DNA of 8,444 bases from Deltaproteobacteria bacterium. GTDB taxonomy: Bacteria; Desulfobacterota; Desulfobacteria; Desulfobacterales; JAFDDL01. The notes under the pieces are model-generated. The model made no database searches, was not told where the DNA came from, and saw only the letters and a list, made by a program, of their open reading frames with translations. Numbering within the stretch: the first letter of the stretch is position 1; every line of letters begins with the position of its first letter. The stretch spans positions 1 to 8,444 of the forward strand of contig JAFDDL010000139.1 of the NCBI GenBank assembly GCA_019310865.1, written 5' to 3'. Of this stretch, positions 1-6,473 are shown piece by piece. The translations under genes were made by a program, and so were the position numbers.

Positions 1-906
1 GTCAGCCCTATAAAATCCATACCACCAGGAGGCACACATCCCGCCACCCTTTCCAACGCCCGGCATGTCATAAAACCCGATACATTGATACGGGCAGCCG
101 TATGGCCCTGTCAGTCCGGTCCGGTATTTGGAAACCAGTTCGTCCGCAGCTTCCCCGCCGCACAGCGGTTCCCGGCAGAAAGGCTGACTGGCGCCGGTGA
201 GCCACTTGCCGTCCTGGTGACAACTCTTCACGACCTTCCGTAATTCTTCCGGCCGGGCGATTTTGACCACCTTGGTTCCTTTGGCTGAAATGGCCTTGAG
301 GTTCTTGGACCCCATCACCGCGCCAAAGCCGCCCTGGCCGGCCGAACTGGTGGTCTCGTTGGCCACAATGGCCGTAGGACTCAGGTTTTCCCCGGCCGGG
401 CCGATGGCAAGAACGCTGGCCCGGGGAGCCCTGCTCATCAATGTCTCCTGGACCTCGAACAGATCAAGGCCCCACAGGTCGGCCGCATCCCTGATCTCAA
501 CCGCATCGTTCCGGATGTCGAGATAGACCGGCTTGTCGGCTTTTCCCGTAATGACGATGGCATCATACCCGGCATACTTCATGGCAGCAGGGAATGATCC
601 ACCGAATCCCGAATAGGTGAACTGGGGCTTGGGGTAGTTCTGGGCGCCGATGCCGCAGATCTCTCCCCGGTTGAAGGGCCCGGGAATACCGGTCATGGGA
701 CCCACAGCCACCATGACAGGATTTTTCGGATCAAACGCCTCTTTGCCGGGGCAGCCCATATCCCAGTAGATCTTGCTGCACAGCCCCACCCCGCCGATAA
801 ACTTTTCCGGTGCGTAGTTCTGGGTCGGCACTTTCCGGATCTCTTTATCTGTCAGGTTAACCAGTAAAACCGTACCGGCCCACCCGTATGTATCTGTCTG
901 TATCAT
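1..906 (-). CDS. AOR-family tungsten/molybdopterin aldehyde:ferredoxin oxidoreductase, N-terminal 302 residues (3' end outside window)
   Basis: Catalytic subunit of the aldehyde:ferredoxin oxidoreductase family, cytoplasmic enzymes that oxidise aldehydes to acids at a bis-pterin tungsten (or molybdenum) centre and pass electrons to ferredoxin. The first 302 residues are visible, about half of the usual 600 or so. Family hallmarks are GPMTGIPGPFNRGE near residue 70, TYSGFGGSF followed by MKYAGYDAIVITGKA and PVYLDI, and NETTSSAGQGGFGAVMGSKNLKAI near residue 190. The [4Fe-4S] motif region reads PYGCPYQC (268-275), then GMCASWWYGFYRAD runs to the edge. Pyrococcus AOR has CxxCxxxC here; Pro268 stands where the first Cys is expected. 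The ATG overlaps the stop of the upstream ferredoxin gene (ATGA) and has a strong AAGGAGG site seven bases upstream, so the two subunits are probably made in a coupled way. BamB-type and YdhV-type paralogues belong to the same family, so the aldehyde substrate is not certain. Confidence 0.93.
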   Translation of the reverse strand, partial: MIQTDTYGWAGTVLLVNLTDKEIRKVPTQNYAPEKFIGGVGLCSKIYWDMGCPGKEAFDPKNPVMVAVGPMTGIPGPFNRGEICGIGAQNYPKPQFTYSGFGGSFPAAMKYAGYDAIVITGKADKPVYLDIRNDAVEIRDAADLWGLDLFEVQETLMSRAPRASVLAIGPAGENLSPTAIVANETTSSAGQGGFGAVMGSKNLKAISAKGTKVVKIARPEELRKVVKSCHQDGKWLTGASQPFCREPLCGGEAADELVSKYRTGLTGPYGCPYQCIGFYDMPGVGKGGGMCASWWYGFYRAD

Positions 907-1391
907 TTCCGGTCCTCCTTCTTCAATGAAACGAGTTTCAAGGCCTTTGTGGGACAATATTCAACGCATACCGGCCCTTCGGCACGATCCCGGCAAAGAT
1001 CGCACTTCATGGATTTCTTTTTCTCAGGGTTGAACCGGACTTCAGGGGGATCAAAGGGACAGGCCTTGTTGCACTTCCTGCACCCCACGCATTCTTCCTC
1101 GTCGATATATCGGACACGGCTATCAGGATCGATCTTCTGGGCCTTGTTCTGGAACGGACAGGCCACATAACAGCTGGGCGCCAGGCACTGCCGGCATACA
1201 TCAAAGGTGTGCTCGGCATTGAACGCATCCCTGCCGACCCGGCACCTTGCCGGGGCTGGTCCGCCCACGCCCTCCCGAAACAGGGCGCACATGAGCTCGC
1301 AGCTTCCGCAGCCGGTGCATAATTCAGGATCAAAGCAAAGAGCTGCCTGTGCCTTTTTAAATTTAACCGATTGTTTTTGTTGCGCAGTCAT
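903..1391 (-). CDS. Four-cluster [4Fe-4S] ferredoxin-like subunit, electron-transfer partner of the AOR
   Basis: A 162-residue iron-sulfur protein of the HycB/PsrB/AorA type that should carry electrons from the adjacent AOR-family subunit. Sixteen cysteines fall in four groups: CTGCGSCELMC (25-35), CRQC-x4-CYVAC (66-78), CVGCRKCNKAC (101-111) and CDLC-x8-CVEYC (130-146), fitting four [4Fe-4S] clusters. Cys19 and Cys50 are extra. There is no signal peptide, Tat motif or membrane segment, so it is cytoplasmic, as expected for an AOR partner. The basic tail (LKKEDRK) ends four bases into the AOR gene. The start ATG lies one base after the stop of the ureohydrolase-like gene, with an AAGGGGG-type site upstream. 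Paired ferredoxin and W-enzyme genes are known from the Aromatoleum AorA/AorB enzyme and the BamB/BamC module. The fold is clear; the exact electron acceptor is not. Confidence 0.93.
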   Translation of the reverse strand: MTAQQKQSVKFKKAQAALCFDPELCTGCGSCELMCALFREGVGGPAPARCRVGRDAFNAEHTFDVCRQCLAPSCYVACPFQNKAQKIDPDSRVRYIDEEECVGCRKCNKACPFDPPEVRFNPEKKKSMKCDLCRDRAEGPVCVEYCPTKALKLVSLKKEDRK

Positions 1392-1392
1392 A

Positions 1393-2538
1393 TCACGCGC
1401 CCCCTTTTTTCATCTTTTTCAGGGCAAGGCCCTTGAGGATTTCAATGTACATGCGGCAGGCTCCCATACCGCCCACGCCGTTCACGTCATAGGCCGGACC
1501 AATGCAGCAGGTATCGATTCCGGCGACATTTGTCTGTGTGGATATCATTTTCATGGCCTGCATCATCTCCTGAAATGAAATACCGTATGGATCCGGATAC
1601 TTCTGAGCCGGGAATGTCATGGAATCCATGGAGGCCACATCCACGGTGATATAGGTTCGTTCCGTCCCCCTGCCGGTGACCTCGATCGCCTGCCCGATCA
1701 CCTCGGCCATCCCCTGATTGAGGACATCCTCGTGGGTAAAGATGGTCAGCCCCAGTTCCTTGGCGATCTTCAGCATGCCGGGGGAATTGTAATTCCCGCC
1801 ACCGATACCGATCAGGCAGATATTTTTCGGATCCACGTCGCATGATTCCAGGATTCGATACATGGCATTCCCGGCGTTGAGGCGGGTGAACGTATTGTAT
1901 GGCCGCGGGGATTTGCCGCCATAATCAATGTCGTAATGCTTATCGAACCAGATGATCCCGGTTTTTCCCTCGGTATTGTCGGATATTGCACGAACCACGG
2001 GATAGGGGATCGAGTGATCACCGCCGAAAACCAGGGGCACCGCACCGGCTTTCACGATATCCCCCACTTTCGAGATGGCCCGCCTTCCGGCCTCTTCCGT
2101 GTCCACGATGGTATCGAGAGCAACATTTCCATAGTCCATAATCTCGATATGTTCCACCAGCCTGAATTTCGACCCGATTTCAGGGTAATGTCCCCCCGTG
2201 CCGGGTAGGTTGTATTCCTTGGAGCATTTTCGAATATAGTCCGGTGAGTCCCAGGTCCCTGATCGACCTTGCAGCTTATCAGGCTTGACCTCACGGGGAC
2301 CGCAGCTCACAAAACTCTGTCCGTCTTCGGATTGAAACGGGCCCTCTAAGGGGATTCCGACAAATACAGCGTCGGCTCCAGTCAGGTCCTCTGTCTCCCA
2401 GGCAATGGGGGCCTGCATCATGCTCGGAACATCGTCATGAATCCGAAGCTCCATTAAACTGAGCACCGGGTCGTGCATATGAAAATCTTCTGAACTAGCA
2501 ATTTCTAACCATTTTTTCTTCATGTCTTCGTTTAACAT
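1393..2538 (-). CDS. Divergent arginase/agmatinase (ureohydrolase) superfamily protein with altered active site
   Basis: A 381-residue protein of the ureohydrolase fold, whose usual members hydrolyse guanidino compounds to urea and an amine at a two-Mn site. Numbered from the ATG at 2538, visible motifs are GGDHS (His175), FDKHYDID in place of the usual DAHxD (Asp199, His201, Asp203), and TVDVASMD (300-305) in place of SxDxDxxD. His175, Asp199, Asp203 and Asp300 would complete the MnA site. Ala302 replaces the Asp that binds MnB, and GIDTCCIGPAYD has Cys345 where arginases have the guanidinium-binding Glu (GxDxxExxPxxD). Either substrate or chemistry therefore probably differs from agmatinase or arginase. 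It is also longer than typical agmatinases (about 300 residues). An in-frame ATG at 2550 exists, but the ATG at 2538 has the better ribosome site. It lies between the small unknown gene and the ferredoxin gene in the operon. Superfamily is sure; function is not. Confidence 0.9.
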   Translation of the reverse strand: MLNEDMKKKWLEIASSEDFHMHDPVLSLMELRIHDDVPSMMQAPIAWETEDLTGADAVFVGIPLEGPFQSEDGQSFVSCGPREVKPDKLQGRSGTWDSPDYIRKCSKEYNLPGTGGHYPEIGSKFRLVEHIEIMDYGNVALDTIVDTEEAGRRAISKVGDIVKAGAVPLVFGGDHSIPYPVVRAISDNTEGKTGIIWFDKHYDIDYGGKSPRPYNTFTRLNAGNAMYRILESCDVDPKNICLIGIGGGNYNSPGMLKIAKELGLTIFTHEDVLNQGMAEVIGQAIEVTGRGTERTYITVDVASMDSMTFPAQKYPDPYGISFQEMMQAMKMISTQTNVAGIDTCCIGPAYDVNGVGGMGACRMYIEILKGLALKKMKKGGA

Positions 2539-2542
2539 CCTG

Positions 2543-2548
2543 CACCTC
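2543..2548 (-). promoter_or_regulatory. Ribosome binding site that decides the ureohydrolase-like gene start
   Basis: GAGGTG lies four bases before the ATG at 2538. It overlaps the alternative ATG at 2550, which is itself preceded only by an A/T-rich stretch with no Shine-Dalgarno match. This favours the shorter, 381-residue product. Confidence 0.6.
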
Positions 2549-2573
2549 ATTTATGTTATTGATAGTAATGATA

Positions 2574-2909
2574 TTATTCCTGCACCAGCAGTCTGGCCGG
2601 ATTTTCAACCGTCAGCTGGTAGTCGTGGCCAAAACAATCATGCGCAACGTTGAATCCCCGGTCGAGGACTTCCCTGTCGAAGTCGAGATTCATGCCTCTT
2701 GAGTCCGGATTCTGGGCCAGTTCCATGATGTCCATGCAGCTCAAGGAGTTTGCATGTGGCCCATGATGGTGCGCGCCGGAGGCCTTGAAATCAGCCATTT
2801 CAGCCGTCATCACCTCCTCGTCGTGCATACTGCAGGCGTCCCAGGATATCAGAAAATTCTGCCGGTGAAAGCCGATATTCTCCAGATTGACCTCGTCGTC
2901 TGCTTTCAC
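2574..2909 (-). CDS. Small unrecognised His/Asp-rich protein, 5' end possibly frameshifted
   Basis: I do not recognise this family. The 111 residues from a GTG at 2909 contain NFLISWDACSMHDEEVM, a His cluster GAHHHGPHANSL, SCMDIMELAQNPDSRGMNLDF and a tail with NVAHDCFGHDYQL. The acidic, His-rich make-up with no membrane segment or signal peptide would suit a small metal-binding or accessory subunit, but that is speculation. The GTG start is poor: its nearest Shine-Dalgarno-like GGAG is about 12 bases away. By contrast an ATG at 2953 overlaps the stop of the aminotransferase gene (TGATG), a classic coupling arrangement, but reads only 15 codons before a stop. One extra base, for instance in the run of five G at 2926-2930, would join that ATG to this frame and give about 126 residues beginning MGIKINTGPPESELP. 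The operon position between aminotransferase and ureohydrolase-like genes suggests a role with one of them. Confidence 0.72.
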   Translation of the reverse strand: MKADDEVNLENIGFHRQNFLISWDACSMHDEEVMTAEMADFKASGAHHHGPHANSLSCMDIMELAQNPDSRGMNLDFDREVLDRGFNVAHDCFGHDYQLTVENPARLLVQE

Positions 2910-2952
2910 CGGCAGCTCACTCTCCGGGGGCCGGTATTGATTTTGATTCCCA

Positions 2953-4308
2953 TCAGCGTCCCTGAAAACACCCCTCGAGGCTGACCTTGAGAACCCGCAG
3001 GAGCTCGTCTATGTCAGCATCCGTGTGTGCCGTTGAGATAAAGGCGATATGCGAATGCTCCGGAACGAAAATGCCTTCCAGTCGAATCCGGAGATTAAAC
3101 TCCTCCTCAGCCATCTTGTCGATATTCACCCGGTCTCTGGGCTTTTTGACGGGTTTCTCAGTCATATGCACCTGCCACATGGAGCCCACGCCGCTCATGT
3201 TGGCCGGGATTCCCTTTTCCCGGGCAAAATCGTTGAACCGGGTGCGAAGCCCGTCGCCCTTGGCGGCCAGATCCTGATACACGGCCGGGTTGTTTTCCAT
3301 CAGATGATCCATCATGGCGATGGAATTGTTCAGCGTTACCGCGTTACCGCTGAAAGTACCGGTAAGCATAATGGGCGGATCGAGGTGCAGTACCTTTTCG
3401 AAAACCTCTTTCCGGGTCGCCACCGCCCCCACGGGAGACCCGCCCCCCATGCACTTCCCGAACAGTCCGATATCCGGCGTAACCCCGAACAGCTCCTGAC
3501 CGCCCCCCAGGGCCAATCGGAAGCCGTTAATAATTTCGTCGAATAAAAGCAGGACGCCGCATCTTTTGGTGACTTCCTTCAGTTTTCTCAGGTACGCCGG
3601 TTCAAAGTGGAGACACGCCGGCCCCGTGGCCGGCTCCAGCATTACCACTGCCAGATCGTCCGCATTTTCCTCTATTATCCTAAAAGCCTCCTCATGCCCA
3701 AACGGCAGGAGCACCATAGCTTCTTCGGCAGCCCGGGCCATGCCCGCTTGCATCGGCACGAGATTTGGACGTTCCACCGGCCCCATTAACTCCTTATTAA
3801 TAGCAAAGCTCCAATTTGAATATTCATTGGATCCGTGAAAACAGCCTTCAAATTTTGCCACCTTGTTCTTTCCGGTATAAGCGCGCGCCAGGGCCACGGC
3901 TTTATGAACCGCTTCGTTGCCGGTGTTGCACAGCATCACCTGCTCGGCACAGGGAACGCACTTCACGAACTTTTCGGCGAATTCAAGCTCAGCCGGTGTC
4001 GGCATCCCGTAATGGAGCGGACTAGCTTCCAGATGATTCTGTATGGCCCTGACATTCAGGGCCGGACGATGGCCGAGCAAAAGCACCCCGAAACACATGC
4101 AGAAATCAAGATATTCATTCCCGTCTATGTCCCTCACCCTCACGCCGTCTGCGCTTTCCGCGTAAAACGGCCATGGGTCAAACCCGCGAACCGAGCTGAT
4201 TTCGCCATTGGGAAGAACTTCTTTCGCTTTATCCGAAAGCGCACCTGATTTCGGCGTGCGTCGCCGGATTTTTTCTTTTAGATCCTCGATTACTTGTTGT
4301 CTGGACAT
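2953..4308 (-). CDS. Class-III PLP-dependent aminotransferase, glutamate-1-semialdehyde aminomutase-like
   Basis: A 451-residue fold-type-I PLP enzyme of class III, the group holding omega-amine transaminases and glutamate-1-semialdehyde 2,1-aminomutase. Landmarks in order: DIDGNEYLDFCMCFGVLLLGH (60-80), the phosphate-binding CNTGNEAVHKAVALARAYTGK (127-147), FEGCFHG with His158 stacking on PLP, EPATGP (225-230), LLLFDEIINGFR with Asp257 contacting the pyridine nitrogen, the Schiff-base lysine Lys285 in FGKCMGGGSPVGA, and GTFSGNAVTLNNS. All catalytic residues are present and the length is normal. The start has AAAGGAGG four bases upstream. It is the first gene of the operon, about 40 bases below a sigma-54 promoter. 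Its place with an AOR suggests that it makes an aldehyde by removing an amino group. A housekeeping hemL for haem synthesis is less likely: the N-terminus is extended, no haem gene is near, and the control is sigma-54 dependent. Confidence 0.93.
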   Translation of the reverse strand: MSRQQVIEDLKEKIRRRTPKSGALSDKAKEVLPNGEISSVRGFDPWPFYAESADGVRVRDIDGNEYLDFCMCFGVLLLGHRPALNVRAIQNHLEASPLHYGMPTPAELEFAEKFVKCVPCAEQVMLCNTGNEAVHKAVALARAYTGKNKVAKFEGCFHGSNEYSNWSFAINKELMGPVERPNLVPMQAGMARAAEEAMVLLPFGHEEAFRIIEENADDLAVVMLEPATGPACLHFEPAYLRKLKEVTKRCGVLLLFDEIINGFRLALGGGQELFGVTPDIGLFGKCMGGGSPVGAVATRKEVFEKVLHLDPPIMLTGTFSGNAVTLNNSIAMMDHLMENNPAVYQDLAAKGDGLRTRFNDFAREKGIPANMSGVGSMWQVHMTEKPVKKPRDRVNIDKMAEEEFNLRIRLEGIFVPEHSHIAFISTAHTDADIDELLRVLKVSLEGCFQGR

Positions 4309-4360
4309 CCTGCCTCCTTTGTTAATTAGTGATCAGTTCTTCTTAAATTCTTAAACTGAC

Positions 4361-4376
4361 AGCATAAAGCATGCCA
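4361..4376 (-). promoter_or_regulatory. Sigma-54 (-24/-12) promoter of the aminotransferase-AOR operon
   Basis: Read on the minus strand the motif is TGGCATGCTTTATGCT, against the consensus TGGCACG-N4-TTGCW. The invariant GG and GC are exactly ten bases apart, and only two of the conserved flanking bases differ. Transcription would start near 4350, giving a leader of about 40 bases before the ATG at 4308. A sigma-54 activator gene begins about 200 bases away in the opposite direction. Confidence 0.85.
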
Positions 4377-4414
4377 TAATTTATTTATTATATTTTCAGA
4401 TGGTTGGGAAAAAC

Positions 4415-4423
4415 GGGGGGGGG
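4415..4423. repeat. Run of nine G between promoter and putative activator sites
   Basis: Nine consecutive G lie between the -24/-12 promoter and the TCGTG repeats. Such tracts slip in replication and in sequencing, and a change in length would alter the phasing between activator sites and promoter. Confidence 0.9.
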
Positions 4424-4456
4424 TGACATAACGAAATATAATGTTTTCTTGCTATT

Positions 4457-4493
4457 TGTCGTGAATGCCTGATATAAACACGAAATGTCGTGA
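4457..4493. promoter_or_regulatory. Candidate upstream activator sites for the sigma-54 regulator
   Basis: TGTCGTGA occurs twice, at 4457 and 4486, and an inverted CACGA-N4-TCGTG lies at 4479-4492, so the block has three TCGTG/CACGA half-sites. It sits about 80-120 bases upstream of the -24 element of the divergent operon, the normal distance for enhancer-like sites. An A/T-rich stretch (about 4377-4398) next to the promoter could allow bending. The binding protein is inferred from the adjacent activator gene. Confidence 0.55.
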
Positions 4494-4506
4494 CCGGTTC
4501 ATCGGA

Positions 4507-4535
4507 TTGACCTCTTTTCGCGTTGCACTGATAAA
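4507..4535 (+). promoter_or_regulatory. Possible sigma-70 promoter of the activator gene
   Basis: TTGACC, 17 bases, then GATAAA (5/6 and 4/6 matches). It would start transcription about 35 bases before the activator ATG and just below the putative activator sites, so the activator might also control its own gene. Moderate match only. Confidence 0.4.
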
Positions 4536-4576
4536 CCGAAAGGCAGCAGGGAATTCAAATTTAAAGGAGAGCGTGG

Positions 4577-6148
4577 ATGCAAATCGATGAGAATGAATAT
4601 TTCAGGAATGCGACAATGAAGATCTTCGGCAATCTTAACGTTGAAGAAGCCATGCTGGATTGCATCCGGTATCTTCGAGAGTTCATTCCTGCCGACAGAA
4701 TGTTTCTCCATCTACTTAATTATACCAGGCGAACCGTGTCAGTCATTGTGGCTGTTTCGCATGAGAAAATATTGCCTCCGGAAACTATTACTTATCTTCC
4801 CAACGACCTGATTGAGTCCATATTAGCCAAAAATGAAGCAGATAAAGAAACCGGTGTTTACTGTATATACGATAATAATATGGATCTGGCCGAGGAATTT
4901 CGCAAAAATAAATTATTATGGGACAATGGATGTGATAATTCTTTGCTACAGATGAGCCTCTGGATGAACGACGAAGAAGATGCCGTGGTGAATATTCATG
5001 CCGACGGTTTGGACCGGTATAACGAACATCATGTACACCTGCTTAAGTTACTTCGCGAACCGTTAAAAAAGGCAATGCAAAATATCCTCAAGTATCAAAA
5101 AATCAAAAAAAGTGAAGCGGAGCTGCTGGATAAAAACCGCTATCTGAACGAGGAGCTGCTTGCTTATACGCCGACCGAGATTGTGGGCAAAGATCTCGGA
5201 CTAAAAGAAATCATGAAGCAGGTTCACCAGGTCGCCCTTATAGACAGCCCGGTACTGCTGTTAGGTGAAACCGGCGTCGGCAAAGAAGTTATTTCGAATG
5301 CCATCCACTATTTATCCCTGAGAAATAACGGCCCCTTTATCAAGGTCAATTCCGGCGCCATACCTGAAAATCTGATGGACAGTGAGTTGTTCGGTCACGA
5401 GAAGGGGGCCTTTACCGGTTCCCTTGCCATTAGAATCGGACGATTTGAACGGGCCCATAAAGGGACGATATTTCTGGATGAGATTGGAGAACTGACACCC
5501 CCGGCCCAGATTCGATTACTCCGTGTCCTGGAGCATAAAGTGATTGAACGTGTCGGCGGCTCAAAATTCATACCGGTAGATGTCAGAATAATCAGTGCGA
5601 CCCATCGGAACCTGCAAGAGATGGTGAGATCAGGACAATTCAGAGAGGACTTGCTCTACCGGCTTAATGTATTTCCCATCACGATCCCCCCCTTGCGGCA
5701 AAGAAAAGAGGATATCCTGGCGCTGACTCAACATTTTATACAAAAAAAGTCAATTGAACTGCGCATGGATAATAAACCTTTGTTGCATCCCGAAAGCATT
5801 GACCGCTTAAAATCATATCACTGGCCGGGGAACGTCCGTGAATTGGAAAACACTGTTGAACGGGCCCTGATTCAAAGCAGGGTAAGTGGAGGAACCAACC
5901 TTTTAGACTTCAACGACCTTATTTCATCCGGTCAGGATTATGAAGAAGCACCTGTTTTGAAACAGGGCGAAGATCTACTTTCTTTGGATGAAGTTATCAT
6001 TTCCCATGTCAGGCGGGCCTTGCTGCTGACAAAAGGCCGAATTTACGGACCGGGTGGTGCTGCCGATCGTCTTAAGATTCATCCCAATACACTGCGCAGC
6101 CGCATGAAAAAGTTAGACATACCTTTCGATTTCGGAAAAGAAAAATAA
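4577..6148 (+). CDS. Sigma-54-dependent transcriptional activator (GAF-like sensor, AAA+, Fis-type HTH)
   Basis: A 523-residue bacterial enhancer-binding protein that uses ATP hydrolysis to open sigma-54 promoters. Residues 1-170 form a GAF-like sensor (NVEEAMLDCIRYLREFIPADRMFLHLL), followed by a helical linker (about 165-200), with no phosphoacceptor receiver domain, so a small ligand rather than a kinase is the likely signal. The AAA+ domain has Walker A GETGVGKE (230-237), GAFTGS (277-282) where GAFTGA is usual, Walker B TIFLDEIGEL (Asp301, Glu302), FREDLLYRLNVFPI with the arginine finger, and WPGNVRELEN (416-425). A Fis-type HTH (about 493-515, GGAADRLKIHPNTLRSRMKKL) ends the protein. AAGGAG lies seven bases before the ATG. 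It is divergent from the aminotransferase-AOR operon, whose promoter is of the sigma-54 type, so it very probably controls that operon. Overall layout resembles FhlA/NorR-type regulators. Confidence 0.95.
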   Translation: MQIDENEYFRNATMKIFGNLNVEEAMLDCIRYLREFIPADRMFLHLLNYTRRTVSVIVAVSHEKILPPETITYLPNDLIESILAKNEADKETGVYCIYDNNMDLAEEFRKNKLLWDNGCDNSLLQMSLWMNDEEDAVVNIHADGLDRYNEHHVHLLKLLREPLKKAMQNILKYQKIKKSEAELLDKNRYLNEELLAYTPTEIVGKDLGLKEIMKQVHQVALIDSPVLLLGETGVGKEVISNAIHYLSLRNNGPFIKVNSGAIPENLMDSELFGHEKGAFTGSLAIRIGRFERAHKGTIFLDEIGELTPPAQIRLLRVLEHKVIERVGGSKFIPVDVRIISATHRNLQEMVRSGQFREDLLYRLNVFPITIPPLRQRKEDILALTQHFIQKKSIELRMDNKPLLHPESIDRLKSYHWPGNVRELENTVERALIQSRVSGGTNLLDFNDLISSGQDYEEAPVLKQGEDLLSLDEVIISHVRRALLLTKGRIYGPGGAADRLKIHPNTLRSRMKKLDIPFDFGKEK

Positions 6149-6473
6149 GCCCTTGGTTCCCAAAAAAGAATCTCCCCCTATCACAAAGGACCCTCTATCC
6201 GAATCGGGAGTCAATTCCTAGAAAAGCGAAATTCAATTGCCGGCACATTAGAAAAAGCTACCCTGATTGTCTCGCAAACCGAACCGGATGGCAGTATAAT
6301 CCTTTATACAAAAAAGTAAACAACACAGCCGAACTGATTTCTATTCGCAAAGAAATCCACTGGTTTTCTTGGCCCTTTTTATAGACTTTTTGGTAATTAT
6401 TTATTGCCGCAACCCTAAAGCCGCGATTTGGGCCTTACCATGTAAAGGCGTTTGCATATTCTCCCCCAAATCT
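6149..6473. other. Gene-poor gap between two convergent genes
   Basis: No convincing gene, RNA or strong hairpin terminator is visible between the activator and the ATPase gene that faces it. The activator's reading frame stays open for 56 codons after its stop, to a TAA at 6317-6319, ending in a protein-like stretch (EKATLIVSQTEPDGSII). It has no start or ribosome site, so it could be chance or a gene remnant. Confidence 0.5.

Noticed and set aside
1007..2294. Minus-strand open frames of 77-118 codons inside the ferredoxin and ureohydrolase-like genes
   Set aside because: Same-strand out-of-frame shadows of genes with intact metal-binding and cluster motifs.
3049..3546. A 165-codon plus-strand open frame (and several others between 949 and 4248)
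   Set aside because: They lie antisense to the aminotransferase and other minus-strand genes that carry clear family motifs; they have no ribosome sites or recognisable domains.
4499..4711. A 70-codon minus-strand open frame over the activator start
   Set aside because: Overlaps the activator's ribosome site and sensor domain in antisense, with no recognisable product.
6160..6210. Possible terminator between the convergent genes
   Set aside because: Only four-base arms such as TTGG/CCAA are present, with no stable stem followed by T residues.
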